Source of the DNA: Palaemon carinicauda
Lineage: Eukaryota; Arthropoda; Malacostraca; Decapoda; Palaemonidae
Reading direction: 5' to 3'
Assembly: GCF_036898095.1 (NCBI RefSeq)
Contig: NC_090728.1
Span: 92,229,869 to 92,293,868, forward strand
Length of the DNA stretch: 64,000 nucleotides
Shown: positions 11,637 to 21,874 of the stretch, piece after piece
How positions within the stretch are numbered: position 1 is the stretch's first letter
How the letters are laid out: each line of letters opens with the position of its first letter
Notes under the pieces: model-generated
What the model was told of the DNA's origin: nothing
The model's input: only the letters and a program-made list of their open reading frames with translations
The model's database searches: none
Program-made: the position numbers and the translations under genes

Positions 11637-12582
11637 TTACAGGGATCTCATCCTGAGGCTGCCGTTTGGAACTAGACGGGCCAAGGAAGACAGGTGACCT
11701 AGGAGACATAACCAAGATTGGGCTGAAAGCTCTTCTCGTCTGAGGAAAGGCTCTGCGACCCTCCTCAGCCTTGCTATCCTGTCGTCTGATGGAAAGGCTT
11801 TATGGAGATTGGTGTCCAATATCATGCCTAGATATACCAGTCGTTGAGATGGAAGCAGAGAAGACTTCTCGAGATTTACCATGATCCCTAGATCTTAGCA
11901 AAGTCCCAGAAGCTTGTCTCGTGTTCGAAGAAGGGTCGACTCCAAGTCTGCCAGGATCAGCCAGTTGTCCAGATAGCGAAGGAGACGGATGCCGATTCTG
12001 TGTGCCCACGAAGATATCAGGGTGAACACTCTGGTGAACACCTGTGGTGCTGTGGAGACCGAAACACAGCACCTTGAACTGGTAGATCTTGTTGTCTAGG
12101 CTGAATCTCAAGTACTTTCTGGAAGACGGATGGATTGGGATCTGGAAGTACGCGCCATTCAGATCCAGTCTGCACATGAAGTCTTGCGGTCTCACTGCAA
12201 GTCTGACCGTCTCTGCTGTCTCCATGCTGAACGAAGTTTGTTTGACAAACTTGTTCAGGGCTGAGAGGTCGATGACGGGTCTCCAGCCTCCAGACGCCTT
12301 CTTTACAAGAAAGAGTCGACTGAAGAAGCCTGGGGAGCCGTCGACGACCTCTTGGAGAGCATCCTTCTTGAGCATGGTCTCGACTTCTGCCTGAAGGGCT
12401 AGCCCCTTTGCCGATCCCATGGCATAGGAGCTCAACGACACTGGATTCGCTGTCAGGGGAGGTAGAGATGATATGAACGGGACACGATATCCTTGGCTGA
12501 TCACGGAGATCGTCCAGGAATCAGCCCCGAGTTGCTGCCACCTGAACGCGCAACTTTGCAGGCATCCCCCACTGGTGGACAT
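11637..12582 (-). pseudogene. F: reverse transcriptase, broken
   Basis: RT remnant of the DIRS type. The 11800-12582 frame gives GFFSRLFLVKKASGGWRPVIDLSALN and the motif A region CRLDLNGAYFQIPIHP, followed by FKVLCFGLHS. It then shifts frame. In the frame that should follow, at about 11970-11985, the catalytic motif reads YLDN rather than YLDD, so the second Asp is lost as well. The 11637-11882 piece continues with NLEKSSLLPSQRLVYLGMILDT, the usual DIRS RT C-terminal part. Not functional. Confidence 0.8.
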
Positions 12583-12600
12583 GCAGGGGGATTGCCAATC

Positions 12601-13974
12601 CTAGCGTTTGCGGCCTCGGCCACTCCCTCTAGGATTCCTGCCTCCCCTGGAGGACTTTCCGCCCTTCCTGTCTATGACCGGAAAGGGCTGCTGTTTGGAC
12701 ACCTTTGCCTTTGCTGCCAGAGCCGGTTTCGATGTCCTAGACTGACGAGGCTGTTGTTGTTGAGGTGCTGGAGTCTTGTAGGGTCTGGATGTAAGAGCCC
12801 TTTGGAGGAGAGAATCGTGATTCGATTTCCTCCACCTCTCAGCTGTCCGTTCCACATCCTTGGGCTCAAACAGGCTCTTTCCAAGGATGGAAGAGTGTCT
12901 GAGCTTGCAGACATCCACGGCTGGAACCTTCGAGTGGAACCTCTCGGTCACCGCATCACGACGCTTCAAGATCGAGTTTGCCCACTAGTTCGAAACTTGG
13001 TGAGCTAGAAACTCGATGGTGCGTGTGCCTAAGAGGAGGAAAGTCTCCATGGCCTTCCTGGTGCTCTCCTTGGACAAGTCCTCGGATCGCAACAGGATGC
13101 CCAGAGACCCCAGCCAGACATCCAGCCACGAAGTAACCTGCATGGCACACTTTGCGACTTTCTCCTGGCTAAAGATCTCTGTAGCCGAGAATGTCACCTG
13201 CCGGGCGGAGAGTTTCTCAAGAGAAATTCCCCTGGTAAGTTCTTCCACAGAATGGTGGAGAGGAAGAGCTAAACAAGACTCCCCCATGATCTCAAAGTAC
13301 CTCCTCTGTTGTACACGAGGAGGTGGGAGGAGTTTGTTACCGGCAGAGGAACGGCTGGAGGAGGCGAGTTCGGAGAGCTGGCCCTCAACTTTGTCTCTGG
13401 CGCTCTTCACCCCCTGGGACCAGGGCAGAGCCGCACTGGCCTTCGGAGGTTTTTGAGTGCCGTAGACGTGGTCCAGGACCGTATCTTTGCCTTCGCGAGG
13501 GGCGGTCTCCGGATCCTTAAACCTGTTGAGTTGCCTCATCAGATTCAGGACCTGCCAGAAGGCATGCTCCGACTCATGCAGCTCTCCTCCTTGTGGACTG
13601 GCAGCAAAGTCTCCTGTCCCCAGCTGCTCTACTTGGGGGGACACGTGGACGTTCTCCTGGGGTCTTGCTGGGTCTGGTCGAATCCAGGATGAAGATTTTG
13701 GGACGGTCTTCGAGTCCTTGGGCTCCCTCCTAGGAGAGATACAGGACTCCAGTAAAGAAGTCTGAGGGCTCCTCTCTGCCCCCACACGGGACGATTCTCC
13801 TACTCGAGGTGGGGTTCCTCCCATTGGTGCCGTGGGAGAATGTCTCACCTCGCTGGATTCTCCTGAGGACGGAAAGGCTTCGTCCACAGGAGAAGGAGAA
13901 AACGTCTGAGAGGGGGAAGGGGCCTTCCTGACGGACTTCTTGGGAGCCAGTTTAACCCTAGGAGAAGTCACCAC
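12601..13974 (-). pseudogene. F: gag-like C-terminal half
   Basis: Two open pieces, 12985-13974 (329 aa) and 12601-12969 (122 aa). The first is Pro/Ser-rich, then has a conserved block (NKLLPPPRVQQRRYFEIMG, LHHSVEELTRG, EKVAKCAMQVTSWLD) found also in I at 24987-25343. The second ends in a basic, Gly/Arg-rich tail (SSRGGRNPRGSGRGRKR), like the RSKKGTKSSKSKH tail of the gag of B. The two are separated by one stop. Probably nucleic-acid-binding structural protein, by analogy. Confidence 0.6.
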
Positions 13975-14254
13975 GAAGTCTACTCCTCTCCTTCTCTTCA
14001 GCGGAGACGAGGCTGCCGTTGGTTTGAGGCCCAGATCAGCGAGGGCCGGCTTAACAGCCTAGACGACCGCTTTGATCAGGGACCCAAACCAAGGCTGACG
14101 GCTGACAGACGCAGTGTCAGCGACTCCTGCTGGAGGGAAGGGGATCGGGCGATCCTTAGGAGTAGACACCACAGGGCCTGCCTGAAAAGAAGAAGTGTGT
14201 TGCCAAGACCTCTCTGAAGATTCTTCCTCCTCCTGCAAGTGCGCTGTTCTGCGT

Positions 14255-15247
14255 TTACGGGGTGGAGATCGTGAAGACGATGATCTGGAAGTACACGCTC
14301 CAGAAGACCCGCAAGGTTGCCCGTGCTGCGAAACCCGGCGGGAATCGTGGTCGAGATCGTGCTGGCGCTCGTGCGATGGTAAAATCGTGGGTTCGCGCGC
14401 GGACGAACATTGGCGCGCGGGTGCGCGTGGGCGAGGGTGCGCGAGGGCGAGGGTGCGCGAGGGCGAGGGTGCGCGTGGACACGCGGGCGAGTGGGGGCGC
14501 AGGTGAAAGTGCGCTTGGGGGCGCAGGTGAGGGTGCGCGCGGTCGTAAGGGCGAGCGCTGGCGGCCGGGAGAACGACAGCGCGCAGGGGAGCGATGGTGC
14601 GTTAGCGAGCGATGGCGTGTAGGGCGAGAAGGCGACCGACTGCGCACAGGCGAGTTAGCGCGTGGGTGCGTAGGAGACGTTAGGCGATCTGAAGTATGGG
14701 AGCGCGCAGGAGATCGCTGGCGCGCAGGAGATCGTTGGCGCGCAGTTGCGCGGGCAGGAGATATCAGCTGGGACGCAGGACCAGAAGGTGTAGTGGCGCG
14801 CAAAGGCGAACGCTCGTGGGCGCGCACAGGAGACTTCTCGTGGGCGCGCTGGGGCGCAGTGACTCGTTCCAGTCTAGAAGTGCGCACAGGGGAGTGCACG
14901 CGATGGCGCGCAGGCGATGGCTGGCGCTTGGGAGAGTTCTGAGGGCGCGCAGGAGATCGTCGGCGAGGAGGCGAAGAAATAATCTCCTTGCCTGCGCCCA
15001 GATCCGGAGATCGTGGGCGCGTAGGCGAACGTTGGCGCGCATGGCGCGCATCAGGAACAGGTCGCGCAGATGTGCGCTGGCGAGTAGGCGATCGTGGGCA
15101 CTCAGGAGAACGTGGCGCGCAAGGCGCGCAGCAGGAACAGGGTGCGCAGATGTGTGCTGGCGAGCAGGGGAGCGCTGGCGCACAGGAGATCCCTGACGAG
15201 CAGGAGAGCGCTGACGCGCAGGTGAGCGCTGGCGCGCAGGTGAGCAC
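14255..15247 (-). pseudogene. F: gag-like Arg/Ser/Pro hexapeptide-repeat region
   Basis: A 330-aa open stretch made largely of R-S-P-x-R-x hexapeptides (RSPARQ, RSPTRP), encoded by a degenerate 18-bp DNA repeat rich in GCGCGC. The strongly basic SR-like domain sits in the middle of family 2 gag, also seen in G (20041-20436) and in J, where a minisatellite is embedded in it. It could bind RNA; this is inferred from composition only. The reading frame probably joins that of 15539-16153 through the small gap after 15247. Confidence 0.55.
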
Positions 15248-15533
15248 TCTCGAGCAGGAGATCTACGGCGAGATGACTCACAGGAGATCTACGGCGAGAT
15301 GACTCACAGGAGATCACTGGCGCATTGAGTCCGAAGAGGTCTGGTCCACAGCTACAGCAGGAGAGCGCTTGTGCGCTACTGCGCAGGAGATCGTGGGCGC
15401 GCAGGTAAAACCTGGCACTTAAGGGACTTACTCACATTGTGAGATAAGCCCTTTTGCCCCGAAGGGACCGGTGCCCGTTGGATAACGGGGTGCGTTGGCG
15501 CCCACTGCGCATCTGCGTCCAGAAACGGAGAAG

Positions 15534-15638
15534 GAAGACTAGCAGGTCTGGCAGGCGTAGGAGATCGCGAAGACTAGCAGGTCTGGCAGGCGTAGGAGAT
15601 CGCGAAGACTAGCAGGTCTGGCAGGTGTAGGAGATCGC
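15534..15638 (+). repeat. F: 35-bp tandem repeat, three copies
   Basis: GAAGACTAGCAGGTCTGGCA plus GGCGTAGGAGATCGC, starting at 15534, 15569 and 15604, nearly identical. Element G has a single equivalent at about 20548. Since 35 is not a multiple of three, the expansion shifts the gag frame. Confidence 0.85.
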
Positions 15639-16153
15639 GAACGATCTGCTGAGAGGTCTAGTGATGCAGCCGCAACGGTCTGCTCACGTCGAGGAGGATC
15701 CTCTGCTGGGGACGTCGAAGGCGATGAACCGAAGAGGTGCCTCCTAACTCCCTTGTAAGGAGAAGGAAGGCCTCTACAGCGAAGAGGAGGGCGAGCCTTA
15801 CGGCGAAGACGATCTCGAGGGGCAGCAACACCATCGTCGGTCCTCCGAGGAGGAGTCTCTGTCAGTGAACTCCCCCGAGGGGGAGAATCACCCGCAGGAG
15901 AGACCATTGGACCCAGCTCCTCCCTCGAAGGATGTTCGGAGGGGGGAACTGAGGCTTCAGCAACATCCGCAACAACAGCAGGGGTTTGACCAGACCCGTC
16001 GGAAGCCTCTGCCACAACAACGTCGACAATTGACAGAGGATCTACCTCTGCTATTACCGGCAACTGTTTGACAGCTGCACCCAACTGGATCAGGTCAAAC
16101 AGGGCTTCCCTGGAGGGCGAGCCCTTAAGCCCCAAGGTAGCCCAAAGCTGCAA
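15539..16153 (-). pseudogene. F: gag-like middle region
   Basis: Begins LWATLGLKGSPSREALFDLI and continues EVDPLSIVDVVVAEASDGSG, nearly the same as in G (20769-21533). An Arg-rich stretch follows (RLRRKARPPLRCRGLPSP) with SADRSRSPTPARP. The C-terminus is corrupted by the 35-bp tandem repeat. Confidence 0.65.
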
Positions 16154-16377
16154 AAGATCATTGTTAGCAACAGAGTTATCAATATCAATATCCTCCCCCG
16201 GAGGAGGAGGAGGAGCTGCCTCGCTATGGGAGGCAACTCCCTCTCCAGAACCCCGAGGTTAGTCAACAAAAGAATGGCCTACCCTACCACTCGACGGCGT
16301 CTCACGAGAGACCGATCGAGTGGGAGCTTCGGAGGAGGTTCGGGCAACAGAAGAAGAGTCTTTGGAACCTTCCTTCT

Positions 16378-16712
16378 TCAAGGAAGCCCTTGAAGGAGAA
16401 AGGTCACGCCTAGACCTCTTCTTACGTCACCGGGAAAACCTCTCCAACTGGGAGGTAGACCACTCCCTACACTCAATACAAGTTTTATCTCTATCACACC
16501 GTTGACCTCTGCCGTATGGACACAAGGTGTGAGGGTTTGTCTCGACCGCCGACATGAACGTCCCACAAGGGCGGTCGGGTAGTCCAGGGCACTTCCGCAT
16601 GATAGAGAGAGGCCAACTTCCAAACACACAAGCTGTAAGAAAAAAGCAAAAAAATTAAGGCTGTCAAAAATGCGAGGGTGAGACAGACACGTCTGATCAT
16701 CACCCGAGCCAA
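16378..16712 (-). pseudogene. F: gag-like N-terminal Cys-rich motif, damaged
   Basis: In the 16427-16627 frame the protein reads HTLCPYGRGQRCDRDKTCIEC, matching the Cys-rich motif of G, but the second Cys is Gly. Frames are broken on both sides. Confidence 0.6.
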
Positions 16713-16715
16713 AAG

Positions 16716-16901
16716 TGAAGTGAATCAGTTCACCGGTGTGTGAGGGGGGAGGGGTAACTAGCTACCCCTCCCCTACCCCCTCGCTAACTAGCGAGGGGGT
16801 AGTTAACCCTGGTTAAAAATCTAATGGCTCGTCATTCAGCTACGCCGAAAGTAATATCCTATGTAAATAGCTAAGGTTTGTATTTCGGTTACGGAACAAA
16901 T
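16716..16901 (-). repeat. F: 5' terminal repeat
   Basis: From CAGTTCACCGGTGTGTGAGG through CTAACTAGCGAGGGGGTAG, ATGGCTCGTCATTCAGCTAC and AAGGTTTGTATTTCGG to GGAACAAAT. Equivalent ends are at 21690-21874 (G), 22148 (H) and 57687 (J). Confidence 0.8.
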
Positions 16902-17570
16902 TGCGTTTACAAAAAAGTACCTGGACGAAAATTCTGTAAAGAAACTTGTGATAAACTGTGTTATTACCAGGATTGACTACTGCAACTCTATCTACTACAA
17001 TTTACCAAAAGTGCAACTTAAGGAATTACAAAACATAATAAACAGAGGAGCAAGACTGATAAAAGGTGTCCCACCTAGAGAAAGGATCACCCCTATACTA
17101 ATCGATTTACACTGGCTGCTGATTAAGGCAAGAATTGAATTTAAAATATGTACAATAACCCACCAAGTTATCAGAACCAGGCGTCCAAAATTGCTATATA
17201 TTACGCAGCCAACAAATCGTGACAACACAAGAATAGTTACAGATAGCTTCAAACTGTTGGAACCTAGAATTACCGGTATGTCCACTTTAGGCTCCAGAGC
17301 CTTTAAATATGCAGCCCCGAGACTATATAATAAGCTCCCACAAAACATTCGAATGATTGAAGACATTAAGGCTTTCAAGAGGAAACTGAAAACTTTCTTA
17401 TTTCATGAGTCTTTTGACAGTGACAATTTAACAGTAAATAAACAATACGCGATATGAAACGTTGAATACTCAGAACGAACAAGGTAAAACGACAATGGAG
17501 GTCCTGTACAGAGAGGGGTTCCCCTGCTGTATGGGACCGGAAAAGTACCCATCAAAGTAAAGTAAGTAAA
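16902..17570 (+). mobile_element. 5'-truncated non-LTR retrotransposon, L2/CR1-like
   Basis: 3' portion of a LINE on the plus strand. The ORF ends at 17457, a short 3' UTR follows, and it finishes in AAGTA-type repeats (17547-17570), as is usual for CR1/L2-type 3' ends. The 5' truncation point coincides with the right end of element F, so either F cut it or it was truncated on insertion. Confidence 0.75.
16948..17457 (+). pseudogene. LINE ORF2 C-terminal fragment (169 aa)
   Basis: C-terminal region of a non-LTR reverse transcriptase. It has RIDYCNSIYYNLPK, NRGARLIKGVPPRERITPIL, LHWLLIKARIEFKI, GSRAFKYAAPRLYNKLPQNI and FKRKLKTFLF, the order typical of L2/CR1 clade proteins downstream of the RT domain. 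Palm motifs are not present. Reading starts before 16948 without a natural start codon. The frame is intact, so the insertion is not very old. Confidence 0.8.
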
Positions 17571-18533
17571 GTAAAAAGATCAGCTTTAGATAAAGCACTA
17601 AGTAATTCATGAGAAAAACAAATATCAAAATTATTAGTGGCGGAGCTATTGTATAAAATTACCCAATTTTTTTTTTTTTTTTTTTTTCTATTTTTAGCAT
17701 TACAGTATAAGCTTTCCCCCGTCAAAATGAAAACACGGTAAATATATGATACAGTACTTTAATTTCTAGCCAATTACATGAACCATATACTTTTCCTACT
17801 CCTTATCTTGTGTTCTATGCATTTCTGACATTGATTATTGGGGTAAACCACCCGTTCATGAGTTTTTGGACCTCCTTATATAAAGACAATTATGGGGGAC
17901 CCCAGTGGGAAATATAGGTTTTTAGGGTGGGAAATGTCATAAATGAGTGATTTACAGCAACAATAATGGTCAGAAATGCAAAATAAGAACAAGATAACCA
18001 GTTGGAAAAATATATGGATCATGTAAGTGGCTGAATATAGGCCAAACATGATTATTTAACACATTTGAGATTTGTAAAAGGGTACAGAACCTAACAAACC
18101 CACCTAACCTAACCTAATAGTTCCCAGGTCACAACCCCTAGCTGGGGGAAAGCACCGGACCCCCCTCCCAGGTCACAGCCCATACGTGGGGGCAAGCCCC
18201 TGGACCCCCTTCCCAGGTCACAAACTAAAACAAAATCACACTTCACAAATAAATCCTTACCTTAAGTTTGGGAGGTCAAAGGTTGAGGGTCTTCCGTTGA
18301 CAAAGGAAGAACTGTCACTGACCCTGTCGTAGACGTACACGTAGATGGGTGGGGATACAGTTTGGCGGCTTGAAGCAGGAAATTATGTAAGCGCTCGGAC
18401 CTCTTGTGCTGGAAAAATAAGCACACTTTAGTTTGCTAATTATTAAAAAAACGAAACTGAACATTAAAATACGTATTATAATAATTTTTACCTTGCGGAT
18501 AAAGACAAGATAAATATTGAATAAAATGGTATT
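17571..18533. repeat. Non-coding stretch: poly-T, inverted dispersed repeat, 44-bp tandem repeat
   Basis: No gene seen. It holds a T run at about 17668-17688, the inverted copy of the 8661-8816 repeat (about 17870-18115, ending in a CCTAA run), and a 44-45-bp tandem repeat starting TCCCAGGTCACA at 18122, 18166 and 18211. Confidence 0.5.
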
Positions 18534-18787
18534 TTTATCTTAAAATAAATTTTTAAATAGACTTACCTGGTAGTTACTTATATATAGCTTAATCCCGCCA
18601 ATTCGTGGCACACACCGAAGAAATTCAAATTTCGCGGCAATCACCGACAGTTGAGCAGGTGGTCATTACCTAACAAGGTAACTGGAACCATTCCCATAAG
18701 TCATCAGAAATTCCATGCCCCTGTTTTCAGAGGGGAGGAGGGAGGGACCTTTTACATATGTAACTACCAGGTAAGTATATTTAAAAA
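18534..18787. repeat. Family 3 solo terminal repeat, first copy
   Basis: About 255 bp bounded by inverted ends (ATTTTTAAATAGACTTACCTGG and its inverse CCAGGTAAGTATATTTAAAA). The inside matches the 5' end of Z at 7600-7771 in reverse complement (AAATTTCGCGGCAATCACCG, CATGCCCCTGTTTTCAGAGG). No gene. Confidence 0.65.
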
Positions 18788-19051
18788 ATTGAATTTTTAT
18801 TATAAAATTAATTTTTAAATATACTTACCTGGTAGTTACATATATATAGATTAGATCCCGCATTTCGTCACGTGCACGGCAAAGATTCAAATTTCGCGGC
18901 AATCGCCGCCATGACAGTAGGTGGTCATACATGAGTGCCATCTCTCATAGGTTACCAGAACTATTCCCAACATTCCTCAGAAATTCCATGCCCCTGTTTT
19001 CAGAGGGGAGGAGGGAGGGCCCTTTTATATATGTAACTACCAGGTAAGTAT
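18788..19051. repeat. Family 3 solo terminal repeat, second copy, cut by G
   Basis: Tandem with the preceding copy and similar to it throughout (TTCGCGGCAATCGCCG, CATGCCCCTGTTTTCAGAGG). It ends at GGTAAGTATAT where element G begins. Confidence 0.65.
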
Positions 19052-19246
19052 ATATGACAAATTCGTAGATAATTTGTATTTTTCCTAACTATACAAACCT
19101 TAGCTATCTAATAGGGGTATTACTTTCGGCGTAACTGAAATGACGAGCCCTTAATTTTTAACGAGGGTTTACAACCCACACCGCTAGTTAGAAAGGGTAG
19201 GGTAGGGTAGCTTGCTACCCCCCCCCCCTCTCACACACCTGTGCTT

Positions 19247-19668
19247 GAGCTCACTTTGCTTGGAGGTAGGACTTCAAGGGGGATAGGGCTGGCAGGCAAG
19301 TTTGGTTAAATAGCTAAGGTTTGTATGGTTAGGAAAAATACAAATTATCTACGAATTTCTCATTTGTTCCGTAACTGGAATACAAACCCCGCTATTTAAT
19401 ATGGGTGACTCACCCATTAGGGAGGGTGGACGTCCCAGCCAGTCTGGCTTTTGGCTTGAGCTCACTTTGCTTGGAGGTAGGACTTCAAGGGGGATAGGGC
19501 TGGCAGGCAAGTTTGGTTACATAGCTAAGGTTTGTATGGTTAGGAAAAATACAAATTATCTACGAATTTCTCATTTGTTCCGTAAATGGAATACAAACCA
19601 CGCTATTTAATATGGGTGACTCACCCATTAGGGAGGGTGGACGTCCCAGCCAGTCTGGCTTTTGGCTT
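19247..19668 (-). repeat. G: 211-bp tandem duplication that doubles the ICR
   Basis: The segment starting GAGCTCACTTTGCTTGGAGG at 19247 is repeated from 19458. Each unit contains the end of the 3' terminal repeat, the whole ICR (TGTATGGTTAGGAAAAATAC to GTTCCGTAA) and the GTGGACGTCCCAGCCAGTCT block. Confidence 0.85.
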
Positions 19669-20040
19669 TGCCCGAGGGCTCGTTATTTGAGTGCGTCAGC
19701 ACCCAAGAAATAAGGAGTCCCTGCACCTCGCTAGAACCTTGCTACGCAAGAACTGCGGCCTACGCAAGCTGTGTGTGAAGGTATGAAGAAGTGTGACTCG
19801 TCCTAGGAAGTTGTTCTGAAGTTCTTTAGATGGAAACTTGTAGACTAGGACTCTCCCAATACCACCTCGTTAGGAACACAAGGGAGCATGGTCTACCTGC
19901 AGTGGTTTGAGGTCAGCTATGCAGAGAACCCAGGATGCTGCTTTCCCCAAGAGAGGAGATGATGAAGAAAAGAATAAGGGCCAGTCAAACCTTTTCATTC
20001 ATGCAGACTAAAACCGAGTAACAATGCCCTCAACCTTCTG

Positions 20041-20758
20041 CTACTTGTCCAATAAGGAGCTTGAGGTTTTAAACCAGCTGGTTGTGCAGCCACCACAAGG
20101 CCGCGCGGGTGAACGTTGGCGCACATGGAGCGCATCAGGAACTGGGCGAGCCGTTGTGCGCTGGTGAGCAGGAGATCGCTGATGCTCAGGAGACCGATGG
20201 CGCGCAGTGCGCGTAGCAGGAGCAGAAGTGCGCTGGTGAGCAGGAGAACGCTGGCGCACAGGAGGTCTCTGAGGCAAGGGAGAGCGCTGGCGCGTAGGAG
20301 AGCGTGGGCGAGCAGGCGGGGGTTGGCGAGCAGGAGATCTACGGCAAGACTCAGGAGATCGGCTGGGCACAGCAAGTCCAGAGGGATCTCTAGGACTGCG
20401 CGGGCACAGGTAAGACCTGGCGCTCGAGAGACTCACTCACATTGTGGAAAGAGCCCTCTTGCCCCGGAGGGACCTGTGCCCGGTGGATAACGGGATGCGT
20501 AGGCACCCACAGCGCATCAGCGTCCAGGAACGGGGAAGGAAGACTGGAAGGTCTGGCAGGCGTCAGAGATCGCGAACGATCTGCGGAGAGGTCCAAGGAA
20601 GCAGCTGCAACGGTCTGCTCTCGACGTGGAGGATCCTCTGCGGGGGAAGTCGAAGGCGAAGATGCGAAGAGGCTCCTCCTAACTCCCTTGTTGGGAGAAG
20701 AAAGGCATCTGCGGCGAAGTTGAGGGCGAGCCTTACGGAGAAGACGACCTCGAGGCAC
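20041..20758 (-). pseudogene. G: gag-like Arg-rich region
   Basis: 20041-20436 encodes RSP-type hexapeptides (RSPTRQRSPLPQRPPVRQRSP, split here as RSP units), as in F. 20390-20758 gives RGRLLRKARPQLRRRCLSSP and SADRSRSLTPARP, matching the middle region of F. The frames differ, so the gene is broken. Confidence 0.55.
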
Positions 20759-20768
20759 AGCATCAACA

Positions 20769-21533
20769 TCATCCGTCCTCCAAAGAGGAGGAGTCTGTCA
20801 GTGCACTCCCCCGAGGGGGAGAGTCACCCGCAGGAGAGACCGTTGGACCTAGCTCCTCCCTCGAAGGATGTTCGGAGGGGGGAACTGAGCCTTCAGCAAC
20901 AACCGCAACTGCAGCAGGGGTTTGACCCGACCCGTCGGAAGCCTCTGCCACAACAACGTCGACAATAGACAGAGGATCAACTTCTGCTATTACCGGCGAC
21001 TGTTTGACTGCTGCACCTAACTGGATCAGGTCAAACAGCGCTTCCTTGGAGGGCGAGCCCTTAAGCCCCAAGGAAGCCCAAAGCTGAAAAAGATCATCGT
21101 TAGTTACATGGTCAGAATCAATGCCCTCCCCCGGAGCAGGAGGGCGAGCTGCCTCGCTATGGGAGGCAACACCCTCTCCCAAACCCCAAGATTGGGAAAC
21201 AAAAGAAGGGCCTGCGCTACCACTTGCCGGCCTCTCGCGAGAGACCGATCGAGTGGGAGCTTCGGAGGAGATTCGGGTGGCGGAAGAAGAGTCCCCGGAA
21301 CCTTCCTTCTTCAAGGGAACCCTTGAAGGAGAACGGTCCCGCTTAGACTTCTTCTTACGCCGCCGGGCAAACCTCTCCCATTGGGAGGTAGGCCACTCCC
21401 TGCACTCACTACAAGTATTTTCCCTTTCACACCGTTGACCTCGACACTGCGGGCATAAGGAGTGAGGGTCGACCTCGACACAGCGGGCATAAGGAGTGAG
21501 GGTCCGTCTCGACCGCCGACATGAACGTTCCAC
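20769..21533 (-). CDS. G: gag-like N-terminal part (254 aa open)
   Basis: Structural gag-like protein, best preserved family 2 copy in the window. Near residues 26-46 it has DPHSLCPQCRGQRC then CSEC, that is H-x2-C-x2-C-x4-C-x5-C-x2-C, identical in spacing to family 1 (B) and family 3 (Z). A Lys/Arg cluster follows (ARRRKKKSKRDRSPSR), then an acidic and hydrophobic region (LFQLWASLGLKGSPSKEALF). The true start is probably upstream in another frame, because the first residues contain a duplicated block of the Cys motif (TLTPYARCVEVDPHSLCPQC). The downstream ORF is broken. Confidence 0.65.
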   Translation of the reverse strand: MERSCRRSRRTLTPYARCVEVDPHSLCPQCRGQRCERENTCSECREWPTSQWERFARRRKKKSKRDRSPSRVPLKKEGSGDSSSATRISSEAPTRSVSRERPASGSAGPSFVSQSWGLGEGVASHSEAARPPAPGEGIDSDHVTNDDLFQLWASLGLKGSPSKEALFDLIQLGAAVKQSPVIAEVDPLSIVDVVVAEASDGSGQTPAAVAVVAEGSVPPSEHPSREELGPTVSPAGDSPPRGSALTDSSSLEDG

Positions 21534-21874
21534 AAGGGCGGTTGGGGAGTCCAGGGTACTTCCGCATGATGGAAGGAAAAGGTGAGGCCAATTTCAAACA
21601 CACAAACTGGAAGAAAAAGCAAAAAATTAAGGCTGTCAACAATGCGAGGGCGAAGCAGAGACGTCTGCTCATCGCCCGAGCCAAAAGTGAAGTGAAGCAG
21701 TTCACCGGTGTGTGAGGGAGGGAGGAGTAGCTAGCTACCACTCCTCCTACCCCCTTGCTAACTAGCGCGGGGGTAGTTAACCCTTGTTAAAATTCTTATG
21801 GCTCGTCATTTCAGCTACGCCGAAAGTAAAACCCCATGTAAATAGCGTGGATTGTATTTCGGTTACGGAACAAA

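Larger units (their letters stand above)
8904..16901 (-). mobile_element. F: near full-length but decayed family 2 DIRS-like element
   Basis: An 8.0-kb copy with left (3') end AAATGACAAATTCGG at 8904, ICR at 9070-9170 and right (5') end GTTACGGAACAAAT at 16901. Gene order on the minus strand is gag (16.7-12.6 kb), RT/RNase H (12.6-10.4 kb), recombinase (10.6-9.65 kb). All genes carry stops or frameshifts. The left terminal repeat is shorter than the right, lacking the ACCGGTGTGTGAGGG part. Confidence 0.85.
19052..21874 (-). mobile_element. G: internally deleted family 2 DIRS-like element
   Basis: A 2.8-kb copy with both ends: ATGACAAATTCGTAG at 19052 and TTACGGAACAAA at 21874. It keeps gag N-terminal and middle parts but jumps from there to the start of the recombinase-side non-coding region, lacking RT, RNase H and nearly all recombinase. 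The ICR is present twice because of a 211-bp tandem duplication. Confidence 0.8.

Noticed and set aside
11382..13765. Plus-strand ORFs opposite RT and gag of F
   Set aside because: They are antisense shadows; the minus-strand products have clear RT and gag motifs.
14255..15247. Host SR-type splicing factor or protamine-like gene
   Set aside because: The Arg/Ser/Pro repeats are in register with gag remnants of F and recur in G and J at the same element position.
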